Below, in pieces: positions 46,455 to 52,957 of a DNA stretch of 58,051 bases. The DNA is taken from NCBI GenBank assembly GCA_964650245.1, contig CAZYQK010000001.1, positions 1 through 58,051 of the forward strand, given 5' to 3'. The DNA comes from WS-2 sp964650245 (lineage in GTDB: Bacteria > Eisenbacteria > RBG-16-71-46). Below the pieces are notes generated by a model. The model searched no databases, was not told where the DNA came from, and saw nothing but the letters and a program-made list of their open reading frames with translations. Position 1 is the stretch's first letter. Each line of letters opens with the position of its first letter. The position numbers were made by a program, and so were the translations under genes.

Positions 46455-47881
46455 AGCATCGGCCCGATCAGCCAGCCGAGCAGGCGCACCGCGACCGGCA
46501 CCTTGCGCGGCTGGACGTAGATCCGGACGGGTGTCGCGCGCGCGATGTAGCGGTCGAAGGCCGCCGCCACGTCGGCCCGCGTCACCGACGCCAGCCGGTC
46601 AGCGCGCGCGAAGGTCTCCCCCGCGTCCCCGCGCCACCAGCGATTCTGCACGAGGTCGTCCGCCATCTCGGCCGCGGAGTAGGCGCGCAACTCTACCCGG
46701 CGCAGGATGCGGCGCTTGACGCCGGCCAGGGTCTCGTCGGTCAGCCACTCCAGCCCCGACATCCGGCGCAGCGACTCCCTCATGACCCGGAATTGCCCGG
46801 CCTCGCGGCGGTAGGGCAGCACCGCGGAGAAGAAGTAGATCGAGCCGCCGCGCCGCAACATCGTGACCATGCTCCCGGCCTCGAGCGCCTTGCGCCGGCG
46901 CGTGACGAGATCCTCCCGGAACGGATTCACCTGGCCCGCGGTGAGCATCTCGGTCAGCACGGTGACCGCGGGGTCGTCGGGCGCGTTCGGCGGCGGGAGC
47001 GGATAGAAGAGCACGGCGATCTCCGCCGGCGGCAGGTCCTCCTTGAGCCGGACCAACTCCGGATACTTCCAGCCTTCGAGCGCGGGCACGTCGGCCGGGG
47101 TCTCTCCCGCCGCGGGCAGGGGACCAAAGATCTGCTGCACCGCCGCCAGCGTCGCCGGGCCATCCACCGGGCCGACCACCACGAGGTGAGCGTTCCGCGG
47201 CCGGTAGTAGCGGGCGTAGAAGTCGCGGGTGTGATCGAGCGTGGCGGCCACGATGTCCTCCTTGGTCCCCCACGGCAGAATGGAATAGGGATGGTCGCCG
47301 TAGATCCGCTTGACCGCCTCCGTAAACACGCGCGCGAAGGGGTCGTTCTCGGCGCCGAGCCGCAGCTCCTCGGTCACGATCCGCTTCTCGTTGTCCAGGT
47401 TTTCCTGATCGAGGCGGAGGTTCACCATGCGGTCCGCCTCCAGCTCCAACACGCCCGGAAATCCCGCCGGCGGGATGTCGGACACGTAGGAGGTCTCGTC
47501 CCAGCTCGTGAACGCGTTGTTGTCGCCTCCGAAGCGGTGGTGGTGGGCCCAGTAGTCGCGCTTGTCGTGAGACGCGGTGCCGCCGAACATCACGTGCTCG
47601 AAGAGGTGGGCGAAGCCGCGCGTGCGGGGCTCCTCGTTGGCGGCACCGACGTGATACCAGAGGCGGGTGGCCACCACCGGCTGGCTCAAGTCGGGAAGGA
47701 TGCTCACCACGAGCCCGTTCGGGAGCGTGCGCTCGACGAAGCCCGGGGGCGGCGCGCCGGCGGCCGGGGGTGCGAGGCAAAGCGCCGATGCGAGGCCGCA
47801 GACGAGGAGCTGGACCGGGAGAAGAGGCGGGACCGGGCGGCGCGGAAGCCGGCTCGGCCGCCCGCTCGGGGAGGCCGGCAT
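46451..47881 (-). CDS. M16-family zinc peptidase, catalytic subunit
   Basis: 476 residues with a signal peptide (to ~residue 42). The active-site motif HLFEHVMFGGT (HxxEH) is intact near residue 92-102, with the downstream Glu ligand in RIVTEELRLGAENDP (~170). WGTKEDIVAATLDHTRDFYARYYRPRNAHLVVVG is a typical M16 N-domain ending, and a second, degenerate domain completes the clamshell. It degrades short peptides in the periplasm. Follows the cupin gene by 2 nt and couples to the non-catalytic subunit. Confidence 0.92.
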   Translation of the reverse strand: MPASPSGRPSRLPRRPVPPLLPVQLLVCGLASALCLAPPAAGAPPPGFVERTLPNGLVVSILPDLSQPVVATRLWYHVGAANEEPRTRGFAHLFEHVMFGGTASHDKRDYWAHHHRFGGDNNAFTSWDETSYVSDIPPAGFPGVLELEADRMVNLRLDQENLDNEKRIVTEELRLGAENDPFARVFTEAVKRIYGDHPYSILPWGTKEDIVAATLDHTRDFYARYYRPRNAHLVVVGPVDGPATLAAVQQIFGPLPAAGETPADVPALEGWKYPELVRLKEDLPPAEIAVLFYPLPPPNAPDDPAVTVLTEMLTAGQVNPFREDLVTRRRKALEAGSMVTMLRRGGSIYFFSAVLPYRREAGQFRVMRESLRRMSGLEWLTDETLAGVKRRILRRVELRAYSAAEMADDLVQNRWWRGDAGETFARADRLASVTRADVAAAFDRYIARATPVRIYVQPRKVPVAVRLLGWLIGPML

Positions 47882-47883
47882 CG

Positions 47884-48282
47884 TCAGTCGCCGGTCGGGA
47901 CGATGCCGGCGCCTTCCACCATCAGGAGCACCGTGCGCTCCGGCGCACGCGGCCGGTGCCGGACGCCCTTCGGGACGACGAAGCCCTGTCGCGGCGCGAG
48001 GTCCACGGTGCGGTCCTCGAGGTCGATCAGGAAGCGCCCCTCGACGACGTAGAAGAACTCGTCCTCATCGTCGTGCTGGTGCCAGTGGTATTCGCCCTGC
48101 ACCACGCCCAGCCGCACGACCGACTCGTTCACCCGGCACAGGGTCTGGTTGTACCAGGGGTGGGTGCACGCCTCGACCAGCTTCTGCACGTCCACGACCT
48201 GGAGCGGCTCGTAGAGCACGTCGAGACGGGTGTCGTAGGGGTACGACCGGGGCGTCGCGGATTCCGGTTTCGTGTCTGCCAT
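47884..48282 (-). CDS. Single-domain cupin protein
   Basis: 132 residues. Cupin motif 1 is EYHWHQHDDEDEFFYVVEG (two His, Glu; ~70-88) and motif 2 is PRQGFVVPKGVRHRPRAPE with the last His (~110). Metal ligands are complete, so a dioxygenase, isomerase or sensory role is possible. The preceding GGGAGACG is a fair ribosome site. It lies 34 nt downstream of lysine 6-transaminase, so it may act on an intermediate of that pathway; this is inference from context only. Confidence 0.78.
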   Translation of the reverse strand: MADTKPESATPRSYPYDTRLDVLYEPLQVVDVQKLVEACTHPWYNQTLCRVNESVVRLGVVQGEYHWHQHDDEDEFFYVVEGRFLIDLEDRTVDLAPRQGFVVPKGVRHRPRAPERTVLLMVEGAGIVPTGD

Positions 48283-48316
48283 GATCCGGTCGTCTCCCTC
48301 GCGGCCCCCGGGCTCG

Positions 48317-49675
48317 CTAGGCGCTCTTCGCGGCCACGCGGTCCACCGCGCGCGCGAGGATGTCGAGCGCCTCGTCCACCTCGGCCGCCGTGACGTCGAG
48401 CGGCGGGCGGAAGCGCAGGCTCTGCGTCCCGCACGGCAGGATGATCATCCCGAGGTCGTACGCCCGATCCGCCGCCGCGTCGCGCGTCGCGCCGTCGGGA
48501 AAGTCCAGCGCGCACATGAGGCCCTTGCCGCGCGCGTTCGAGAGCAGCTCCGGCCGCGCGGCCTGGAGCCGCTCGAGCCCGAGCTTCAAGTGCGCGCCCA
48601 CCGTCGCGGCGTTCTCGACCAGCCGCTCCTCGTCCATGATCTCGAGGTAGCGCCGGCAGCGCACCATGTCCACCAGGTTGCCGCCCCAGGTCGAGTTGAG
48701 CCGGGAGGAGACCCGGAACACGTTCTCCGGCTCCTCGTCGAGCATCGGGCCGGCCATCATGCCGCACACCTGGGTCTTCTTCCCGAACGCCATGAGATCG
48801 GGGCGGACGTCGTCGTGCTGGTGCGCCCACATGCGGCCGGTGAGCCCCATGCCGGTCTGCACCTCGTCGAACACCAGCAGCGCGCGGTTCTCGTGCGCCA
48901 GGTCGCGCAGCGCGCGCAGGAACTCGGGGCGGAAGTGGCGATCGCCGCCCTCGCCCTGGATCGGCTCGATCAGGATGCAGGCGATGTCGTCCTTGCGCTG
49001 CGCGAAGGCGTTCTTGATGGCGTCGAGCGACTCGTTCTCGGCGCGCCGCACGCGCTCGCTCTCCGCGGCGTCCGCCGGAAAGCGGAGCGCGGGCGCTTCC
49101 ACCCGCGGCCAGTCGAAGCGCGGGAAGTACTCGTACTTCCTGGGGTCCGCGGTGTTGGTGAGCGAGAGGCAGTAACCGGAGCGGCCGTGGAACGCGCCGC
49201 GGAAGTGGAGCACCTGGTGGCCCTTCTCCTCGCGGTAGCCGCGGCGGAAGTTCTGGCGCACCTTCCAGTCGAACGCGGCCTTGAGCGCGTTCTCGACGCC
49301 CAGCGTGCCGCCCGCGACCAGGTAGAGGTGCGGCAGATAGCCGGGCATCGCGAGCCGGCCGAAGGCCTCGACGAACTCGGCCAGCTCGACGGTGTAGACG
49401 TCCGAGTTCGCCGGGTTCACGAGCGCCGCGCGCGTCAGGCGCTCGAGGAACGCGGGATCGCCGAGCTTCGGGTGGTTGATCCCGACCGGCATCGTCGCGA
49501 AGCACGAGAACATGTCGAGATACCAGCGCTCGCCGCGCGAATCGTAGAGCCGCCGCCCCCGCGACCGCTCGAGGTCGAGCACCAGGTCGTAGCCGTCCGC
49601 GAGCATGTGCCGCGCGAGCACGGCGTGCACGTCGGCGGGCGCGATGGTCGTCGCGCTCCGGATGGTGGGCTTCAC
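48317..49675 (-). CDS. lat: L-lysine 6-transaminase
   Basis: 452 residues from GTG overlapping the lrp stop (GTGA), preceded by AGAGGAGA. It is a class-III PLP aminotransferase with VAGGTLGVENALKAAFDWK, HGRSGYCLSLTNT, ILIEPIQGEGGDRHF (Asp/Glu pocket), LLVFDEVQTGMGLTG, and PLP lysine in FGKKTQVCG (~residue 302). SRLNSTWGGNLVDMVR and the lengthy N-terminal MFSCFATMPVGINHP are specific to Lat. It converts lysine and 2-oxoglutarate to 2-aminoadipate 6-semialdehyde and glutamate. It forms a two-gene regulatory unit with the adjacent Lrp. Confidence 0.92.
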   Translation of the reverse strand: MKPTIRSATTIAPADVHAVLARHMLADGYDLVLDLERSRGRRLYDSRGERWYLDMFSCFATMPVGINHPKLGDPAFLERLTRAALVNPANSDVYTVELAEFVEAFGRLAMPGYLPHLYLVAGGTLGVENALKAAFDWKVRQNFRRGYREEKGHQVLHFRGAFHGRSGYCLSLTNTADPRKYEYFPRFDWPRVEAPALRFPADAAESERVRRAENESLDAIKNAFAQRKDDIACILIEPIQGEGGDRHFRPEFLRALRDLAHENRALLVFDEVQTGMGLTGRMWAHQHDDVRPDLMAFGKKTQVCGMMAGPMLDEEPENVFRVSSRLNSTWGGNLVDMVRCRRYLEIMDEERLVENAATVGAHLKLGLERLQAARPELLSNARGKGLMCALDFPDGATRDAAADRAYDLGMIILPCGTQSLRFRPPLDVTAAEVDEALDILARAVDRVAAKSA

Positions 49676-50169
49676 GATGCCTCTCCTCTCGCGGCGGTGG
49701 GGACGAAGCTCTCTTCCTTCAGGGTGGAGAGCACCATGACGGTCCGGGTCTGTCGCACGCCCTCGTAGGCGTTGAGCTTGTGGATCAGGAGATCCTGCAG
49801 CGTCTGCATGTCCGGCACGCGCACCTTGAGCAGGAGCGAAAACTCGCCGGTGATGTGATGGCACTCCTGCACGTCGTCCAGCTTGAGCACCTTCTCGATG
49901 AATCCCGCCTCCAGTCGCGGATGCTCGATGAAAACTTCGACGAAGGCCGTGATCGCCATGCCGAGCGCCTGGGGATCCACCTGCGCGGCGAAGCGGCGGA
50001 TGACGCCCGAGGCCTCGAGCTTGCGCAGGCGCTCGTTGACCGCGGCGGTCGAGAGTCCCACCCGCCGCGCCACTTCGGCCTGCGGGAGCTTGGCGTCGCG
50101 CTGCACCAGGGCCAGGATGCGGCGGTCGCGGTCGTCGAGGGTCCGGGATATATTCAGCTTCTTTGGCAT
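49672..50169 (-). CDS. Lrp/AsnC-family regulator
   Basis: 165 residues. N-terminal winged HTH (LDDRDRRILALVQRDAKLPQAEVARRVGLSTAAVNERLRKLEASGVI, ~11-60) and C-terminal RAM effector domain (FVEVFIEHPRLEAGFIEKVLKLDDVQECHHITGEFSLLLKVRVPDM). Coupling to lat suggests it senses lysine and controls the transaminase, as Lrp-type regulators do elsewhere. The gene is transcribed from a strong promoter whose start site falls on the ATG. Confidence 0.92.
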   Translation of the reverse strand: MPKKLNISRTLDDRDRRILALVQRDAKLPQAEVARRVGLSTAAVNERLRKLEASGVIRRFAAQVDPQALGMAITAFVEVFIEHPRLEAGFIEKVLKLDDVQECHHITGEFSLLLKVRVPDMQTLQDLLIHKLNAYEGVRQTRTVMVLSTLKEESFVPTAARGEAS

Positions 50170-50175
50170 GGGACG

Positions 50176-50204
50176 AGTATATGTTCGGCAGAAATGGGGT
50201 GCAA
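50176..50204 (-). promoter_or_regulatory. Leaderless sigma-70 promoter of lrp-lat
   Basis: On the minus strand TTGCAC (50204-50199), 17-nt spacer, TATACT (50181-50176), then six bases and the A of the ATG at 50169. The predicted +1 is that A, so the mRNA would be leaderless; there is no Shine-Dalgarno upstream. The flanking 50205-50230 is A/T-richer (CATAATTCGAAT) and could bind Lrp. Confidence 0.65.
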
Positions 50205-50257
50205 CCGTACATAATTCGAATCGAGCAACCTCCGGGCCGCGGGCGAAAAGAGCCCTG

Positions 50258-50266
50258 TGCTAGACT
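50258..50266 (+). promoter_or_regulatory. Extended -10 element of thrH
   Basis: TGC immediately before TAGACT (50261-50266): an extended -10 box with no good -35. The start site would be within ~3 nt of the thrH ATG (50276), so thrH is also nearly leaderless. Weaker than the lrp promoter. Confidence 0.4.
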
Positions 50267-50275
50267 CCCCCGCCT

Positions 50276-50896
50276 ATGATCTTCGCGCTCGATCTGGAAG
50301 GGGTGTTGGCCCCCGAAATCTGGCCCATCCTCGGGGCCCGCTTCGAGTTGCCCGACCTGAGCCTCACTACTCGCGACCTCGCCGACTTCACCGACCTCAT
50401 GAACCGCAGGGTGGCCGCGACCCGCTCGCGCGGGCTGCGGCTCGAGGAACTGAAACGCATCGCGCACGCCGTCGAGCCATATCTCGGCGCCCGCGAGTTC
50501 CTCGCCCGGCTGCGCGCCATCGGACAGGTCGTGATCATCTCCGACACTTTCCACGAGTTCTCCGAGCCCCTGATCCAGAAACTCGGCGGGCACATCCTGT
50601 TCGCCAACCGGTTCGAGCTCGACGAGACCGGGCTGCTCAAGGGCTTCAAGCTGCGCATCCGCGGACAGAAGGAGCGCATCGTCTCGGGCTTTCACGCCGC
50701 GGGCTACTGGGTCGCGGCGGTCGGCGACAGCCTGAACGATCTGTCGCTGCTCAGGAGCTGCGACTTCCCGGTGCTCTATCGACCGGTCGAGGCGCTGCTG
50801 GGCGAGTTTCCGAAGGCGGCGATCGCGCACGATCTCGACACGGCGCTGGCGATCCTCGAGCAGGCGGCGAGAGAGATCGAGCGGAACGGACCGTAG
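50276..50896 (+). CDS. thrH: ThrH-type phosphoserine/homoserine phosphatase-transferase
   Basis: 206 residues, the length of ThrH (~205). N-terminal HAD motif I is ALDLEGVLAPEIW: nucleophile Asp kept, but DLE instead of DxD as in ThrH. Motif II is VVIISDTFHEFSEPL, and motif III/IV is AAVGDSLNDLSLL. ThrH dephosphorylates phosphoserine and can transfer the phosphate to homoserine. It is divergent from lrp-lat with a 106-nt shared upstream region, a plausible amino-acid-responsive pair. Confidence 0.88.
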   Translation: MIFALDLEGVLAPEIWPILGARFELPDLSLTTRDLADFTDLMNRRVAATRSRGLRLEELKRIAHAVEPYLGAREFLARLRAIGQVVIISDTFHEFSEPLIQKLGGHILFANRFELDETGLLKGFKLRIRGQKERIVSGFHAAGYWVAAVGDSLNDLSLLRSCDFPVLYRPVEALLGEFPKAAIAHDLDTALAILEQAAREIERNGP

Positions 50897-50923
50897 CGGG
50901 GCACCGCGGGCCGAAGCGGTGCC

Positions 50924-51625
50924 TCAGGGCCCGACCGCGATCTCCCGCGCCCACGCCATCATTGCATCGGTGTGGCTGAGATCGTCGAGCAACAGGTCCG
51001 GCGCGTGCGGCGCGAGCGCATCGCGCGTCTGCGTGCCGGTCGCGACCGCGACGACGCGCGCACCGGCGGCGCGCGCGCAGGCCACGTCGTGCTCGGTGTC
51101 CCCCACCACCACGCAGCGCGCGGGCGGCACGCCGTAGCGGCGCGCGACGCGCTCGACCGCGACCCGCGCCAGCGCGTCGCGGTCGGCCGCCTCCTCACCG
51201 AACGCGCCGAAGGCGAAGCTATGTTCGAGGCCGAAGCGCGTGAGCTTGATACGCGCCATCTGGGTCATGTTGCCGGTCAAGAGCCCCGTCACCCAGCCCG
51301 GCTCGCCTGCGATCCGCTCGAGCAGCTCCGCCACGCCCGGCAAGAGCCGGCCGCGCGGTGCCACCAGCGTCTCGCGCATGGCTGCGAACACCGCGTCCCA
51401 GAAGCGCGCCTCGTCGCCGTCCGAGAATCGGCGGCGGTGTTTGGCCAGGATATCGCGCAGGATGAGCGGCTCGGTGCGGCCGGCGAAGGCGATGTCGCGG
51501 AGGTCGTCCTCCGCGCCAAGCGAGGAGCGCACCGCGCGGGCGAAGGCCTGCCGTGCGGCGCCCTCTGTGGTGAGCAGGGTGCCGTCGACGTCGAACAGCC
51601 AGGCGAGTCGCGGTGTGATGGGCAT
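50924..51625 (-). CDS. HAD-superfamily phosphatase, PGP-like
   Basis: 233 residues from ATG at 51625 (the upstream ATG at 51652 overlaps the predicted -10 of this gene's own promoter, so it is rejected). Motif I WLFDVDGTLLTTEGAA (DxDGT), motif II TGLLTGNMTQMARIKL, motif III/IV CVVVGDTEHDVACARAAGARVVAVATG. Typical of phosphoglycolate phosphatase-like and other small-molecule HADs. Substrate not deducible. Divergent from the downstream alpha/beta hydrolase. Confidence 0.85.
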   Translation of the reverse strand: MPITPRLAWLFDVDGTLLTTEGAARQAFARAVRSSLGAEDDLRDIAFAGRTEPLILRDILAKHRRRFSDGDEARFWDAVFAAMRETLVAPRGRLLPGVAELLERIAGEPGWVTGLLTGNMTQMARIKLTRFGLEHSFAFGAFGEEAADRDALARVAVERVARRYGVPPARCVVVGDTEHDVACARAAGARVVAVATGTQTRDALAPHAPDLLLDDLSHTDAMMAWAREIAVGP

Positions 51626-51650
51626 GGAACACGCGGACGGAGCGCGCCGC

Positions 51651-51660
51651 ATGATAGCAT
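51651..51660. promoter_or_regulatory. Symmetric bidirectional promoter between HAD and hydrolase genes
   Basis: ATGATAGCAT carries overlapping -10 boxes on both strands: plus TAGCAT (51655-51660) with TGA before it (extended -10), and minus TATCAT (51656-51651) with TGC before it. Bidirectional promoters with symmetric overlapping -10 elements are known to be common in bacteria. It gives ~36 nt of leader to the hydrolase GTG (AGGAG ribosome site) and ~20 nt to the HAD ATG. Confidence 0.55.
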
Positions 51661-51702
51661 CGTCGCGCCGCTCTCCCGCCCACGTCGCGACCAGGAGACT
51701 AT

Positions 51703-52893
51703 GTGATCCACCGTCGGAACCGCTTCACCCCGCTCGCACTCGCGCTCCTGCTCGCCACCCTCGCTCTCCCGTCAGCCTCGCGCGCCACCGCGCCCGCGGC
51801 GACTACCCCGCTTCCGCGCCTCCTCTCAGACAGCACCCGGATCGAAGCGGACGACGATTTCACCTGGGTGCTTCCGCTCCGGCTGGCGAACCCGCTGGGT
51901 GTGGGGCTCTACCTCGACAGCATGAGCTGCGAGGTCCTGGACCTGGGGCCGGGCGAGACCCGTGCCGGGCGCACCACGGTGCTCGATCTCGCGGGGGTGG
52001 TGCAGGTGGTGGGCTCGGTGGGCGCTGGCGACACCGCCCAACTCGGGTGCACGGCCGGGGCGCTCGCCGAGCACGCGCGGCTCACCTTCCGGCTTCGCCT
52101 GCACCGTGCCGACCACGTGACCTACACCCTGACGACCGAGGTCGAGGCGCTGCCCGGTCCGGTCTCGCGCGAGCACCCGTCGCAGTTCATCGAAGCCGGC
52201 GGCCGGCGCGTCGAAACCGTGCTGTTGTCGGCGGCGCGCGATTCCGGCCTCGCGCCCGGCCTGCTGATGGTGCACGGGCACGCGAACCATGCGCGACGCA
52301 TGCTGCACTCGGCCCAGACGCTCGCGGCGCGCGGCTACACGGTGATGCTGGTGAGCATGCCCGGCTACGGCCAGTCGGACGGGCCCGCGGACTTCATGGG
52401 GCCCGCCACGTTGCGCGCGGCATCGGCGGCGCTCGACCGGCTGAAGGCCTCCCCGGGCGTGGACCCGAAACGTCTCGCGGCCTGGGGAGTGTCGCGCGGC
52501 GCCACGGTCGTGACGCTGCTCGCGCAGCGGCGCGGCGGCCTCGCCGCCGTGATCGCCCAGTCCGGCATCTACGACCAGTGGGCCGCGTATCGCGGCACGA
52601 AGATTCCGGGCATCCGCGAGAACATGGAGCGCGAGATCGGCCCGGACAGCAGCGCGTGGCGCGAGCGCTCGCCCGCACTCGACCCGGCGCGCCCGGCGGC
52701 CGCGTTCCTGATTCTCCACGGTGAGAAGGATCCACGCGTTCCGGTGGAGCAGGCGCGCGCCTTCTCCGCAACGCTCGTGGCGCGCGGTGCGACGGTCGAG
52801 ACCCGCTTCTTCCCGGAGGCCCAGCACCAGCTTCCGCCCAGCGTTGTGTTGCGCGCGGCGCTCGACTTTCTCGGCCGCCGGCTCGCCCCGTGA
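51703..52893 (+). CDS. Secreted alpha/beta hydrolase
   Basis: 396 residues from GTG, preceded by CCAGGAGAC. Signal peptide to ~residue 30, an N-terminal beta-rich extension (~35-165, no homology seen), then an alpha/beta hydrolase (S9/DLH type). Elements are LLMVHGHANHARRMLHSAQTLAARGYTVMLVSMPGYGQSDGP, nucleophile elbow GVSRGATVV (Ser ~268), acid in LILHGEKDPRVPVEQA, and His in FPEAQHQLP. The triad is complete. A periplasmic esterase or peptidase acting on an unknown substrate. Its promoter motif and 5' region resemble those of the carboxypeptidase that follows. Confidence 0.8.
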   Translation: MIHRRNRFTPLALALLLATLALPSASRATAPAATTPLPRLLSDSTRIEADDDFTWVLPLRLANPLGVGLYLDSMSCEVLDLGPGETRAGRTTVLDLAGVVQVVGSVGAGDTAQLGCTAGALAEHARLTFRLRLHRADHVTYTLTTEVEALPGPVSREHPSQFIEAGGRRVETVLLSAARDSGLAPGLLMVHGHANHARRMLHSAQTLAARGYTVMLVSMPGYGQSDGPADFMGPATLRAASAALDRLKASPGVDPKRLAAWGVSRGATVVTLLAQRRGGLAAVIAQSGIYDQWAAYRGTKIPGIRENMEREIGPDSSAWRERSPALDPARPAAAFLILHGEKDPRVPVEQARAFSATLVARGATVETRFFPEAQHQLPPSVVLRAALDFLGRRLAP

Positions 52894-52904
52894 TCGCAGG
52901 CGCG

Positions 52905-52913
52905 TGATAGAAT
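52905..52913 (+). promoter_or_regulatory. Extended -10 promoter of the M14 gene
   Basis: TGA-TAGAAT (52905-52913) followed by CGTCGCC, about 45 nt before the TTG start. The -35 region (~52885) is not recognisable, so the TG extension probably substitutes. Same TAGNNTCGTCGC block as at 29668 and 51655. Confidence 0.45.
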
Positions 52914-52957
52914 CGTCGCCCTCTCCCACTGCGCGCGACTCCCGGAGGAATGCCTGC

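Noticed and set aside
50205..50230. tRNA-like TTCGAATC near the lrp promoter
   Set aside because: No acceptor stem, anticodon arm or CCA; just an A/T-rich palindrome.
51626..51652. HAD phosphatase start at 51652 (MRRAPSACS)
   Set aside because: This ATG lies inside the predicted -10 box TATCAT of the same gene, and the extra residues are not family-like.
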